A stretch of DNA of 64,000 nt from Planctomycetaceae bacterium (GCA_024742875.1 JANSXP010000003.1:62001-126000); one strand, 5' to 3'; positions 28,332 through 37,648 are shown, counted from the stretch's first letter. Program-made: numbers and translations. The notes: generated from the sequence alone by a model not told the origin.

Positions 28332-30001
28332 ACCAAACCGTCTTCAGTTAACACATCGGGATCATTGTCAGATTTGGCTGTGGTCCCGTTTTTCGTTGGC
28401 TCCTGCGGCAGATTGCCGTTCGAGCGGCGTTCCTGCCAGTCGAAGCCACGATCCGGCCGGACTTCTGGGAACAGCTTCAAGACGTACGTTCCTTTGAGCC
28501 CCTTGTCCTCTTCTGATGGGTGCAGCTCCAGAACCTCGACGTAGTGCCTCAGCACCTGTGCCTGCTCGTCGGGGGTGGCAGCGTCCAAGATCGCTCCAAC
28601 GTCTTCCCACGCTTCCACAAATGCCTTCGCGTCGGCACTGATCTGCTCTGCAGGGGCTTGGCTCTCCTGAATCTCCTTCAAACGCCTCTTGAGTTCTTTG
28701 CGGTCTTTCTCAAGCTGTCGAAGCTCCGATTCAACGCTCTCCAGTCCGTTGGCACCGAGACTCTTCAGGACGTCCACTAAGCGTTTGATGTCCGCCTGCG
28801 TCTGCTGCTGCTGGCGACGGACGATCTCTTCTTCCTGCTTCAGACGGTCACCCTCGCCGGCGAGGCATTCAATGGCCCGGTCCACGATCTTCTCACGAGC
28901 CTCGACGTGCTGCCCGATGTCGCGGATTCGCCCGATCACAGCTTCTTCAAGGGCCTTCGCAGGAATGCGAGGGGCATTGCAACTTGTCTTGCCAGCTTCG
29001 TGGCTCTGCCGAGTGCACTGGTAGTAGAAGTAGACCTTGTTCCGGCCGTGCGTTGAGTAGCCCACCATGTGAGCTCCGCAAGAACACCGCAACAGGCCGG
29101 AAAGCAGATACTGACGGCCTCGTGGCTTCTTGTTGTTCGTCCGTCGTTTCGTCGAAGTCCCGATCTTGGATTGAACTCGATTGAATTGCTCCTTTGAGAT
29201 CAGAGGCTGGTGGCAATCGTCGACTTCCGATTCACCCCAACACACTTTGCCGATGTAAACGGGATTGCGAAGAATCCCGATGATCTTCTGTTTATTGAAG
29301 AGATTGCCGCCTCGAACTTTGTCCGTACGCGTTTTGTAAACGGGATACCGAACCCCGTTTTCGCCGAGTCGCCGTGTGATGGCTCCTGCGGAGCCAAGTT
29401 CTTCGAATCCGTCGAAGATGGAACGAACAACTGCGGCTCCTTCGTCTTCGACAATCAGTTTGCCGTCCACGCAGGTGTATCCAAGAACGTGACCACCGTT
29501 CCACAAGCCTCGTTCGGCCCGATCTCGCATGATGGCCACAGTTCGCTCAGCTGTCATCTTTCGTTCAAGCTGGGCGAAAACCATGATCAACTGGACCATG
29601 GCTTCGCCCGTTGGCATCGAAGTATCAAACTTCTCGCGAACAGAGATCACGTCAACGTCGTGATCCGCGAACAGCTCCCACAAATCTACGAAGTCTTTCA
29701 GGCTTCGCGTGATGCGATCCAGCTTGAAGCAGATGACAACGTCAACTTTCCCGTTAGAAATGTCGCGTTTCAGCCTCTTCAATTGTGGCCGATTCTGATT
29801 CTTGGCAGAACGTCCGGCATCGACGTAGAACTCGATCGAATCGACTTCCCATCCTTCACGCCGAGATCGAAAAGCGACTTCCTGCTCGATTTCGTTCTGC
29901 TGAGCGACAAGGCTGTCACCTTCGGTCGCCTGACGCTGAGACGAGACCCAAACATAACCGGCGATTCGCAACGGATTTGTCTTTGCGTTCTTTCTTCGCA
30001 T
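28067..30001 (-). CDS. Large serine recombinase (site-specific), probably catalytically altered
   Basis: This 644-residue protein has the large serine recombinase layout: an N-terminal resolvase domain (YVWVSSQRQ with catalytic Ser at 20 or 21, FKLDRITRS, VFAQLERKMTAERT), a recombinase domain (GYTCVDGKL to GILRNPVYIGKV), a zinc ribbon (LLRCSCGAHMVG, YQCTR, SC), and a long coiled coil at about 385-460. The family motif is Y-x-R-V-S; here the Arg is Trp18 (codon 29948-29950), which removes an active-site residue. The last 65 residues look like chance translation, and part of that stretch resembles antisense tRNA. Two small genes directly upstream are probably cotranscribed. Confidence 0.88.
   Translation of the reverse strand: MRRKNAKTNPLRIAGYVWVSSQRQATEGDSLVAQQNEIEQEVAFRSRREGWEVDSIEFYVDAGRSAKNQNRPQLKRLKRDISNGKVDVVICFKLDRITRSLKDFVDLWELFADHDVDVISVREKFDTSMPTGEAMVQLIMVFAQLERKMTAERTVAIMRDRAERGLWNGGHVLGYTCVDGKLIVEDEGAAVVRSIFDGFEELGSAGAITRRLGENGVRYPVYKTRTDKVRGGNLFNKQKIIGILRNPVYIGKVCWGESEVDDCHQPLISKEQFNRVQSKIGTSTKRRTNNKKPRGRQYLLSGLLRCSCGAHMVGYSTHGRNKVYFYYQCTRQSHEAGKTSCNAPRIPAKALEEAVIGRIRDIGQHVEAREKIVDRAIECLAGEGDRLKQEEEIVRRQQQQTQADIKRLVDVLKSLGANGLESVESELRQLEKDRKELKRRLKEIQESQAPAEQISADAKAFVEAWEDVGAILDAATPDEQAQVLRHYVEVLELHPSEEDKGLKGTYVLKLFPEVRPDRGFDWQERRSNGNLPQEPTKNGTTAKSDNDPDVLTEDGLVCMTVGKAPRVVLYANMGSLSWGPFISTTYVDRRKSSSTRGTPFRPFRIPNANIRSLAMMAWSGLDITSRFWIPARSRRGLNWPVIWG
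28262..28323 (+). other. tRNA-like remnant, possible attachment site
   Basis: On the plus strand this stretch reads like a shortened, degraded tRNA: CCCC-AGCTCAACGAGC resembles a 5' acceptor plus D-arm, and CGGGGAGCTTTTCCGACGG resembles the 3' acceptor of the tRNA-Asn and its downstream bases (20318-20337), with two one-base indels and one substitution. The repeats are in the same orientation. The recombinase reads through it on the other strand as GKAPRVVLYA. This fits an old integration at a tRNA gene, but the match is short and could be chance. Confidence 0.4.
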
Positions 30002-30030
30002 TGAGGCTCTCCTCGCTTGGTCTTGCTGCG

Positions 30031-30243
30031 CTACCGGATTGTAACGATCGAACCCTGATCGGATTCGCCTGCTCTGGCAAGCCGGGCCAGGATAGCACCA
30101 ATCACGGTCTGACGCTGCCTTGGACGTCGTTCGGAATCAACTTCGAACAGAGGATGTTGCTCGTTCGGCTCAACCATTCCATCAGTGAGAAGCACTGTTG
30201 GCTGCATGGAAAGCCTGCTCTTCCGTTTTCTCGGCCGGTTCAT
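30031..30243 (-). CDS. Small basic hypothetical protein upstream of recombinase
   Basis: This 70-residue basic protein sits 29 bases before the recombinase and overlaps the preceding small gene by ATGA, which is the main reason to believe in it. I recognise no family. The N-terminus is Arg/Lys-rich and could bind DNA. It may be a recombination directionality or accessory factor, by position only. Confidence 0.5.
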   Translation of the reverse strand: MNRPRKRKSRLSMQPTVLLTDGMVEPNEQHPLFEVDSERRPRQRQTVIGAILARLARAGESDQGSIVTIR

Positions 30244-30620
30244 TTCTGCCCCCCATCCGCTTCTCTATGGAGTAGCTCATACCGGATCGATCCGTCTTCG
30301 TTGACAGTGATCGCATCGACGTTTGCCGTCTCTCCGATCTGTTTGACGGTTTCTTCCCAGTGTTTGATTGTTTTCATCTGCTCGCGCGCGGCCTCAACGA
30401 CATTGCGAGCCTTTTCGTATTTCTTGCGTGTGATTCGCAGTACTGCCACGATCAACTCCTTATTGACGATTGCATTTCGAAGAAGTGCGGTGAGTCGAGG
30501 AGATGGCTCGAACACCGGGCGGAAATACGATCTGTGGAGAGATCGGCGATTCATGAGTGACTTGCTGCTGCTCCTTTGGAGACCATCAGCATTCAACTCA
30601 GGCGTCTTCAAGGAAGACAA
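30240..30620 (-). CDS. Small helical hypothetical protein upstream of recombinase
   Basis: This ORF of up to 126 residues contains a helical, coiled-coil-like centre (KKYEKARNVVEAAREQMKTI) and ends in a short alpha/beta stretch. The true start may be an internal ATG at the MNRRSLHRS segment. It is the first of three closely packed genes ending in the recombinase, joined by an ATGA overlap. No family is recognised. Confidence 0.55.
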   Translation of the reverse strand: MSSLKTPELNADGLQRSSSKSLMNRRSLHRSYFRPVFEPSPRLTALLRNAIVNKELIVAVLRITRKKYEKARNVVEAAREQMKTIKHWEETVKQIGETANVDAITVNEDGSIRYELLHREADGGQK

Positions 30621-30652
30621 TCGGGGCAGTTATGGTTGCCCCGGATGAAATT

Positions 30653-31093
30653 CTACGACTCAGCGATTAACCGTTGGTGTGCTCGATGAATCGATCTAAG
30701 GTCGTTCGCCAACTCGGCAACTTCAGGCTCTTTTACGCAGAGCACCGTTCGGTTGGATTCAGAGTCGACGATGACGAGAGACAAATCTGCTTTGGATGCG
30801 AGATATGTGACGTAAACACGGAATCGGTCGAAACTCTCGATTGGAAACGAGCCAAAGGCAGCTTCAAGCGAAGTTGCCGCCGCCCAATCGTCCAGTTTCA
30901 GCGTTTCTTCTCCACGATTGACCGCATCTGCAAGATCGCCGAAGCATCTCGTAGGGAAGAAAGAAGACGATGCACCGTCGCACGAAACGCGGAATGCGCC
31001 TCCGCAGCGCGGCCAGTCGCAGGAATAGTCAAAGATCTCGATCGTCCAGCATGGCTTTTTACACCGGTAGATTGGTTTGTGAATGTTCTCCAT
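30653..31093 (-). CDS. Hypothetical protein, 146 residues
   Basis: The minus frame is preferred over an opposite-strand ORF of similar size because it has normal residue use and predicted helices (LDDWAAATSLEAAFG, EPEVAELANDLRSI). The N-terminal 40 residues have five Cys. The size and the position at the edge of the immunity-type island suggest an immunity or anti-toxin-like protein, but there is no recognised family. Confidence 0.6.
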   Translation of the reverse strand: MENIHKPIYRCKKPCWTIEIFDYSCDWPRCGGAFRVSCDGASSSFFPTRCFGDLADAVNRGEETLKLDDWAAATSLEAAFGSFPIESFDRFRVYVTYLASKADLSLVIVDSESNRTVLCVKEPEVAELANDLRSIHRAHQRLIAES

Positions 31094-31306
31094 AAATAAG
31101 GGGGAAAGAAGATTTGCCCGTCCACAGCGGACAGACTGAGTTCCATGTCAGCTAGCGAGTTCCATAAACGCGGACGTAGTCATGACCTTTCGACGCAAGT
31201 CACCAACTGATGATGATGTGAGAAGTGTTCTGCGGCAAATCGACGCATCGATTCAGGCCTCTACGTCGGCTGAAGGTCCCCAATAAGTCTGCGTCGTTCG
31301 CATGAT

Positions 31307-31753
31307 TTACGAAGAGAGCAACTCCATACAGCGAACGTCGCCGCGATCTGTGGCATAGTCGAACGCCGTCCTGCCACTCTGATCCATGATCGCCTTGTCT
31401 GCGCCATGGGTCAGCAGGAGTTTGACCCGAGCAAAGGTCTCCGTCTTTCGATAGTGACTGATAAACATCCACATGATCGCCGTGTGACCATTAGCGTCCG
31501 TTGCGTTTGGATCAGCCCCGAGTTCAAGAAGACGCTTCGCGGCCGCCTTCTTGCCCGCCAACATCAAGGGAGTAACAAGCAAGTCTCCGATCCGACAATC
31601 TACCGCCACCCCAGCGCCAACAAGGCGATCAACATGATGTAGTAGGGTCCACCGAGCCGCCTCGCCTAACGCCACTTCCCTGCCGTGGGAGATCTCGAAC
31701 TGCGGAATCAGAGAATCCATAACACGGTCGTTGTGCTCTTTCATCGATGCCAT
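31307..31753 (-). CDS. Ankyrin-repeat protein
   Basis: I start at the ATG at 31753, eight bases after a GGAG site; a GTG five codons upstream is the alternative. The protein (148 residues) has about three ankyrin repeats: TPLMLAGKKAAAKRLLELGADPNATD, HTAIMWMF... with a longer loop, and LLLTHGADKAIMDQ. It should be a small soluble protein-binding module. Ankyrin proteins of this kind are common in poly-immunity loci. Confidence 0.85.
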   Translation of the reverse strand: MASMKEHNDRVMDSLIPQFEISHGREVALGEAARWTLLHHVDRLVGAGVAVDCRIGDLLVTPLMLAGKKAAAKRLLELGADPNATDANGHTAIMWMFISHYRKTETFARVKLLLTHGADKAIMDQSGRTAFDYATDRGDVRCMELLSS

Positions 31754-31882
31754 TTGCTTCTGCTCCACGGCTCCAAGTAACTCAGCAAGCGTCGTAGCAT
31801 GTCGACCGCGAATCTGAATAGCTTGACGTTGAGTGTATCATCGCAACTCCGATCCGCTCGTGGCCAGCTAAGACGTTCCGAT

Positions 31883-34030
31883 TCACGTTTCGAATCCATC
31901 ATCGATAGCTCGAAATCGGAGCCACGCTATTCCGAGACTTGCCTGTAACGAGGCATTCCACTGCTGATAGACGCTCTGGCAGATCCCGAGTGTGTCTCGT
32001 TCTGAAGAGTTCTTGAGAGCTGACCTTTCGGACGCCTCAACTGCCAATGAGACGAGATCGAGATCGAATGCTGTTGCGACAAGCCGTGCGAGGAACTCAG
32101 TTGGTCTAACGCGGGACCATGCAAGGACTGCTTCTGTCGACATCAGCAAACCAGGCTCGTCGAACTGATCGCCCCGTTCGTTGGAGCGTAGCCAGATCGC
32201 TGGCAACCATGGATTCGTTTCGAGATCGGTGAATACGTCGAGCCATCCCATGTCGACCGCGAGCTGTATTTTTCGCTGATCGATTGGAGAGAATTGATGC
32301 GTCTCGCGAGCCCATTCCTTGAGTTGCTGGCGAATCTGGTCGGTGAAATCTGTCGGCATCTGCCGAAGCTGGTCAGGGGTCAGTTCATCTTCCTCGACTT
32401 CCTGCAGGGATCGATTCTCCGCCTCAACCTGACGGATTGAAACGGGGTCTCCGAGCTTCACCAGTCGATCGTAATAACAACTCCGGTAGGCATTCGGCCC
32501 AAACCACGCCCTCGCAATCTCCGGAAACTCGTGCCGATATTTCCAGATGAGTTCGATAAGGTCATCAGATGACTCGTGGTGCGGTTCGGTCGAGGATGCA
32601 ACGAGCGATCTGGCAACAGATTCTGCGTGCTGATCGCCATGGTCCAGCAGGATGGTTGCGGCTACCGCGGTCCATTGTCGATCGTCGATATGCTTGCGAG
32701 CGAGTTCAGTCCACCTCGACGAATCCAGCCAGTGATCCGATTTGCCAATGAAATTCGGTTCGCCATAGCGATACATGACGTTCGGCGTTCGGAACAGATG
32801 CTCGATAGCTTCAGTCGCAAGCTTGTCTGTACGTTCAATGACCGATGTCGTCAGTTCAACCAAAGGAGGTGGATCAGGCATCTCCAACGGCAAAAGACTG
32901 GCAAATTGCAGTGCCCCATCCAGCTTGCTGGATGCAGTGGCGAACGCGGTTTTACACTTGGCAGCAAAATCCGGGTGTTCCTCAAACGTCTTATCGAAAA
33001 CATCGTCGCTGGCCAGATTCTTCAATCGCATCGTTAGCCGACGGCCTGCATCGAACGTTATGTCTCGTGTTACCGACCCGATGAAGTACGCCTCGCTGCC
33101 GCCAAAGAAGCAATAGTTCAGACGCTCAACTTTCTGCCCCGTGTTCGCGGCAGTGAACCAGATAGCGTTGACGGCTCTTGCTCGTAATGAGTCCAGCCGA
33201 AGATATTCGTCGGCGACTTGCCTTGCGACAGTATCGGCACCTTCAGTCTTCAGTCGTTTCTCGAACGCTGAATTAATGCGCAACGAATAATCATCCAGTT
33301 CGTCGCTGAAATCCAATAGCAAGCGATCGTCTCGACACAGATCAACCGAAGCCTTTGCATTCGGAAGCAATTCTCCGAGTTGTTTGAAGAAGTCCGTCAA
33401 CTCAGTCGCCGTCGACTGACGCCCAGCGGTCAGGCGAGCTTTCAATTCTTCATCGCTGAGTGTGGAGAGTTCCTTGAGTCCACTGCATAGGCTTAACCAC
33501 GCCGCGGCACCGACGATTCCGGTTTCCTCGTCATCATCATCGTCGATTGGTTCGGGCGGATTGGGAGGAGGAGGCTCCTTCAGCCAACGGGCGATCGTCT
33601 TTTTGTTGGGCGGGTCTTTGAGCCACTGAGCTTCGCACCAAGCATGGAATGCCTCGATGAACGAGCCGTGCTCAAGCACGATGGCAGTCAGCGCTTCACC
33701 GACATCGAAAGAGGCGTCGACGTATTTCGACGAGTATCCCCAATCGCCGTCGAAAGATTCAATCAGATGATACCCCTTGTCGGCACAGTAATACCGAATC
33801 AGGTGGATGGCCTTCGATCGGTACTTGTTGACTCGCTCAAAGATCGAAGTCAGGTCAACGGGATTGACCTCGTCATCAGACGCGATAGGCACCGTCGAGC
33901 CGGGCTCACGGGGGAGGATCCAAAATACATCGCAGCCGTCCTCGTATTCCAGGCCGATGCCGGCCACATCAACAATCGGTTTGCAGGCATTTGACTCAGC
34001 ATACTCAAGAATTCTGGCTCGCCAGTTCAT
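31883..34030 (-). CDS. Large hypothetical protein, 715 residues
   Basis: The ATG at 34030 follows a GGGAGAT ribosome-binding site and is preferred to an upstream ORF start. The protein is soluble. The first 190 residues are alpha/beta and end in a PPPPNPPEPIDDDDDEE linker; the rest is almost all helical and may form HEAT-like repeats. No domain is recognised. Nothing similar lies next to it, and it ends about 115 bases before the ankyrin gene, so the two may share a transcript. Confidence 0.8.
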   Translation of the reverse strand: MNWRARILEYAESNACKPIVDVAGIGLEYEDGCDVFWILPREPGSTVPIASDDEVNPVDLTSIFERVNKYRSKAIHLIRYYCADKGYHLIESFDGDWGYSSKYVDASFDVGEALTAIVLEHGSFIEAFHAWCEAQWLKDPPNKKTIARWLKEPPPPNPPEPIDDDDDEETGIVGAAAWLSLCSGLKELSTLSDEELKARLTAGRQSTATELTDFFKQLGELLPNAKASVDLCRDDRLLLDFSDELDDYSLRINSAFEKRLKTEGADTVARQVADEYLRLDSLRARAVNAIWFTAANTGQKVERLNYCFFGGSEAYFIGSVTRDITFDAGRRLTMRLKNLASDDVFDKTFEEHPDFAAKCKTAFATASSKLDGALQFASLLPLEMPDPPPLVELTTSVIERTDKLATEAIEHLFRTPNVMYRYGEPNFIGKSDHWLDSSRWTELARKHIDDRQWTAVAATILLDHGDQHAESVARSLVASSTEPHHESSDDLIELIWKYRHEFPEIARAWFGPNAYRSCYYDRLVKLGDPVSIRQVEAENRSLQEVEEDELTPDQLRQMPTDFTDQIRQQLKEWARETHQFSPIDQRKIQLAVDMGWLDVFTDLETNPWLPAIWLRSNERGDQFDEPGLLMSTEAVLAWSRVRPTEFLARLVATAFDLDLVSLAVEASERSALKNSSERDTLGICQSVYQQWNASLQASLGIAWLRFRAIDDGFET

Positions 34031-34122
34031 AGATCTCCCTCTCCAATGCCTTAGGCACGACAACGTTCGACCGGAAATGTTCGGGAGCGTTGACTCGTTC
34101 TATTCGAGTTTGTAGTTCTGGT

Positions 34123-34683
34123 TCAATCGATCCAGTGAAACAGAGCATCGAAGATTGTGTAAGGAGCTTCTCGCAGAATGGTAGGAGGGTGAATACCTGG
34201 TGAGAGCGGGACGGCTGCTGTCGCGTGATCGAGGATATGAAAATCGTTTCGAGCGAGAACATTTGAGATCTCTTGAACGAAGTCGCCCGAAACTGACTCT
34301 GGCACCGTGCCAACAAGTTCAGGACTGAGAAAGTCGTAGCTGGATGCTTCGGGGGATCGGAACTTTTGCAACGCGCCGGACATAGCGACAGGAGTTAACC
34401 GGCTGAGGTAGATTGTGATTCCGTTTGTGATAACACCGGTGCCGTGCTTCGTCTGTGAGGAACCGTCTGATGGATAGCAAAAGAGATCAACGAAGGACGC
34501 GTATCCGCTGCCATAGTGGTCGAACTCAGATTCAATCGTGGTGTTTGCCAAAGAAGCCAACTGGCCCGCCACGGATCTGAGGAACTTTTCTATAACTTCT
34601 GGCTGCTCGTCGTATTGCCAAAGGGAAGCAATCGCTTCGTAACCCGAGTCTCGAAGGATTGATCGGAGTGTAAGCGAATCCAT
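34123..34683 (-). CDS. Hypothetical protein, probable immunity-type, 186 residues
   Basis: I start at the ATG at 34683 (MDSLTLRSILRD); the longer ORF start adds an unlikely basic leader. The protein is soluble alpha/beta, with a region rich in Tyr, Asp and Ser (EFDHYGSGYASFVDLF). No family is recognised. It is divergent from the ankyrin-SUKH gene at 34811, with a 127-base gap that should hold both promoters. Confidence 0.7.
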   Translation of the reverse strand: MDSLTLRSILRDSGYEAIASLWQYDEQPEVIEKFLRSVAGQLASLANTTIESEFDHYGSGYASFVDLFCYPSDGSSQTKHGTGVITNGITIYLSRLTPVAMSGALQKFRSPEASSYDFLSPELVGTVPESVSGDFVQEISNVLARNDFHILDHATAAVPLSPGIHPPTILREAPYTIFDALFHWID

Positions 34684-34810
34684 TTGGTTCTTTCGTCGCA
34701 ATTCACATCCCTGCGAGATCCCTGGTTTGCCTGCATGTTGCACAGGTTACAATCGTGGATTCGCAAGTGCGACGAAGGTTCGGAGTGAACAGCTATCTTT
34801 GGGATAGGTC

Positions 34811-36220
34811 ATGATGGATCAACATGCCGACATACTATCGTACGCCGCTGAAGATGCGGACCAGTTGTCAGCTGCGCTCGCGAGCATCGTCGACTTAGAA
34901 CGCATCCACGACAGTCTTGGCCGCGGGCTTTTACACCACGCGGCTGAGGCGGGTAATGCGAAGTCCGTTGAGGTTTTGTTGGCTGCGGGACTTTCTCCCA
35001 ATCTTCACGATACTCACTGTCAGCACACACCATTGCACGAAGCCGCTTCAAGTGATTCAGCAGCGTGCGTTGCGCTTTTGCTTGAAGCAGGGGGCGCCCC
35101 AAACCTGCATAACGAACGTGACGAGACGCCGATCTTTGATGCTCGTTCAATCGAAGTTCTGGCGCTTCTGCTTGATGCCGGTGCGAAAGTCGATTTGAGG
35201 AACCGTAGTGGCCAGTCGTTGCTGAGATACACCGTCTTGCGAGTTGTGTCTCCGGAAGTGCTTGAGTTTTGGCTCGACCGCGACATGTCTGTCGACGATG
35301 TTGACGATCAGCATCGGACGGCGATTCACGGAATCTTTGAGTTCGGTTTTGACAACGTACGCATCGCGCACGCTGATCGAATGAAGTGCCTTAAACAATT
35401 GCTGGCGGCCGGGGCCGACGCCAATCACGCAGATGTAGGTGGCAGAACGCCGCTGCACCACGCAGCATGGCACAGCCACGATCACACGGATTACCTTGAG
35501 CGACTGCTGGCTGCGGGCGCCGATCCGAACTGTGTGGACAAGTCAGGCACAACGCCTCTGATGATGGCGGCATCGAAAGATCTGCTGCGTGTAGTCGATA
35601 TCCTGCTGGCGCACGGAGCCGACCCAAACGCCTTCGATACTTATCACAAGTACGCGGTGGATCTGTGTTCGAGCAAGTCAGAAGCAAAGCTGAGACTGCA
35701 GCAGGTCACGGAGAAAATCCCCAAGCCTGCAGTGAGAATGGCGGACATCGTAAAACGCGCCTTGGCGATACCTCGTTACTCAGAACAATCAGATTTCCAC
35801 AGTTCGGCAGGCTGCACTGCAGATGAAATCTCGACACTCGAATCGATCATTAGTACTACACTGCCAGATTCATACAGGCTGTTTCTCAGTAAGCTGGGGC
35901 ATGGACTGGGTGATTTTCTGACATGCGATCACATGACATTCCAGTATGAGTTCGTTCTCGAATCGGCTCGCAGTGACGCCGCTTCATTCAGGGAATTCGC
36001 GAACCTGCCAGAGGATGCCGTCATCATCATGACTCGGATGGGCGATTGGACGGCGTTTTACCGATATAACGCGCAATCGAAGGATCCTGCTGTTTACGCT
36101 GTGGAGCCAAACCCTGAGGACGCATTGGCAAAACCCAAGCGGATCGCTCGAAGTATCTCCGACTTCTTCGACGACGTGGTGCGCGACCACGAGCTGTGGT
36201 TTGGAACGGGTGAAACCTGA
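34811..36220 (+). CDS. Ankyrin-repeat protein with C-terminal SMI1/KNR4 (SUKH) domain
   Basis: Residues about 35-300 contain seven or so ankyrin repeats (GLLHHAAEAGNAKSVEVLL, TPLHEAASSDSAACVALLL, TPLHHAAWHSHDHTDYLERL, TPLMMAASKDLLRVVDILL). Residues about 325-465 match the SUKH/SMI1-KNR4 pattern: helix SAGCTADEISTLESII, LPDSYRLFLSKLGHGLGDFL, and a closing ISDFFDDVV helix. SUKH domains are immunity proteins against diverse nuclease and deaminase toxins. Fusion to ankyrin repeats is known but not common. The start has a second ATG directly after the first. Confidence 0.88.
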   Translation: MMDQHADILSYAAEDADQLSAALASIVDLERIHDSLGRGLLHHAAEAGNAKSVEVLLAAGLSPNLHDTHCQHTPLHEAASSDSAACVALLLEAGGAPNLHNERDETPIFDARSIEVLALLLDAGAKVDLRNRSGQSLLRYTVLRVVSPEVLEFWLDRDMSVDDVDDQHRTAIHGIFEFGFDNVRIAHADRMKCLKQLLAAGADANHADVGGRTPLHHAAWHSHDHTDYLERLLAAGADPNCVDKSGTTPLMMAASKDLLRVVDILLAHGADPNAFDTYHKYAVDLCSSKSEAKLRLQQVTEKIPKPAVRMADIVKRALAIPRYSEQSDFHSSAGCTADEISTLESIISTTLPDSYRLFLSKLGHGLGDFLTCDHMTFQYEFVLESARSDAASFREFANLPEDAVIIMTRMGDWTAFYRYNAQSKDPAVYAVEPNPEDALAKPKRIARSISDFFDDVVRDHELWFGTGET

Positions 36221-36238
36221 GTTGCGATGCGTGTTCAG

Positions 36239-36772
36239 TTAGTGCTCGATGACGATCCAGATGTATTTTCGAGTCAGCCTGGCGAGCGCCTTTTCGATGC
36301 GAGAACAGAAGTCGTAGCACGAAGCCGCGCGAGTGAAATTCACGAAAAGCGTTCCTCGGTCAACCAGATGGCTGTCGCCCATTATTGGAATCCATTGGTC
36401 GATTCCGTCGATGGTCATTTTGATTCCGGCGTCTCCACGATCAACACGAGCAATCACCATCTCACCTCCGACACGAAGCGTCATCCCACCCGCCGGTCCG
36501 CGAATCAGTTCGCCGTCGGCATTGCGTATTTCGACAGATTTTGCAGACCGCTCCTTCGGGTCTTCGGTTGCGGTTGCCAGAAAATTCTGAACGCCCTGCA
36601 GGAGATCGCCAACAGCTATGCGGACCATGTTCTCTTCGCCGTCGTCTTTCGCAAACAGCAACTCATAGGTTTGAGGCGACAACTCTACCAGTTCGCCCAG
36701 TTTCCGACTGGATGGAACACGCAACGCCAGAAAAAACGGAGCCGATTTGGTGGTGTGAAATAGCACTCTCAT
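36239..36772 (-). CDS. Hypothetical protein, 177 residues
   Basis: The minus frame is preferred to an ORF of nearly equal size on the other strand because it has regular beta-rich structure (TLRVGGEMVIARVDRGDAGIKMTIDG) and normal residue use. It is soluble, with no signal peptide and no recognised domain. Its stop is only 18 bases from the end of the convergent ankyrin-SUKH gene. An immunity role is guessed from context. Confidence 0.65.
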   Translation of the reverse strand: MRVLFHTTKSAPFFLALRVPSSRKLGELVELSPQTYELLFAKDDGEENMVRIAVGDLLQGVQNFLATATEDPKERSAKSVEIRNADGELIRGPAGGMTLRVGGEMVIARVDRGDAGIKMTIDGIDQWIPIMGDSHLVDRGTLFVNFTRAASCYDFCSRIEKALARLTRKYIWIVIEH

Positions 36773-36952
36773 CTCAGAATCCTAAAGACAGTCCCTGCGC
36801 CGCTTGCACGCGATGCTCTACCTTCGTCGCCGATCACTCAGTATCGTGACCGGATTGGAAGAACGCGATCCCCGTGGGCTGAGATAGCGACGAAACCACG
36901 ATAAGATCAACGTGCGGTTCTCACTGTCTCCTGATCTTTCAAGGCCGTGGTT

Positions 36953-37648
36953 GTGGCACGCACTTCCACGATTGGCTTTATCTCGAAAACAAAACTCGAC
37001 GAGTTGTCTCGACAGCGAGATCGCCTCATCGAAAAGTATCAGACGCTCGTTAACGCGGCGCAGGCGGCGGTGGGGACGGAGCGGCTGCGAATCCTTCGCG
37101 ATGGCCTTGCTGATTTTGGCGGCTTGAACCCCATTCGTCCGACGGTGCTTCATCGCGACCTGCCCAATCTTGAAGCTCTTGTCGCGTCACAGAGTTGCTC
37201 TGATGACCTGTTGCAGTTCTGGGAAAACGAACTCCATTTGGTCGTCGATCGTGGCAAAAGACGTGCGGAAACCGTCTACGTATTCGGAGCGCTGCTGGTT
37301 GAATGGGACGATGCGGCGGATGCCGAACGCATCGCTCAGGAACATGCGGCTCACCAACGCCTTTTGAGCGAGGTCTGTTCGCCGTCGGCCGAGACTCCGA
37401 TGGAGATCCTCGACGCGATCCTTGCGAATTTCGCGGAGCATCGGCAGGCGATTCAGCGGGACATTTCAAACAGAATGGCTAAGTCCGAACACGGGGCAAC
37501 TGGCGGCTGGTACAGCTTGCAAGACAACCCACATGTGCCCAGTCACGTTCGTCAGGAAGCCCATCGATTCAGCAGCGATACTGTGCTCGAGAATCAATTC
37601 AACGATGCATTGAGTGCGGCGACGCGTGATCCGTCAGCATGGAATTGA
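36953..37648 (+). CDS. Upstream part of a divergent reverse transcriptase locus, ended by an in-frame TGA
   Basis: The start is a GTG at 36953 (AAGG nine bases before it) or the GTG at 36947. The protein, about 231 residues, is helical with an early coiled coil (LDELSRQRDRLIEKYQTLV). It shows no domain by itself. The stop at 37646-37648 is followed by 68 stop-free codons in the same frame leading straight into the reverse transcriptase ORF, so this is probably the N-terminal half of one protein of about 800 residues. It could also be a separate helper subunit. Confidence 0.7.
   Translation: MARTSTIGFISKTKLDELSRQRDRLIEKYQTLVNAAQAAVGTERLRILRDGLADFGGLNPIRPTVLHRDLPNLEALVASQSCSDDLLQFWENELHLVVDRGKRRAETVYVFGALLVEWDDAADAERIAQEHAAHQRLLSEVCSPSAETPMEILDAILANFAEHRQAIQRDISNRMAKSEHGATGGWYSLQDNPHVPSHVRQEAHRFSSDTVLENQFNDALSAATRDPSAWN

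Noticed and set aside
30674-31099. Plus-strand ORF of 141 codons opposite 30653-31093
   Set aside because: Rich in Arg, Ser and Cys like a shadow frame; the minus frame is more protein-like.
36227-36763. Plus-strand ORF of 178 codons opposite the gene at 36239-36772
   Set aside because: The minus frame has better secondary structure pattern and residue use. This is the least certain of the strand choices.
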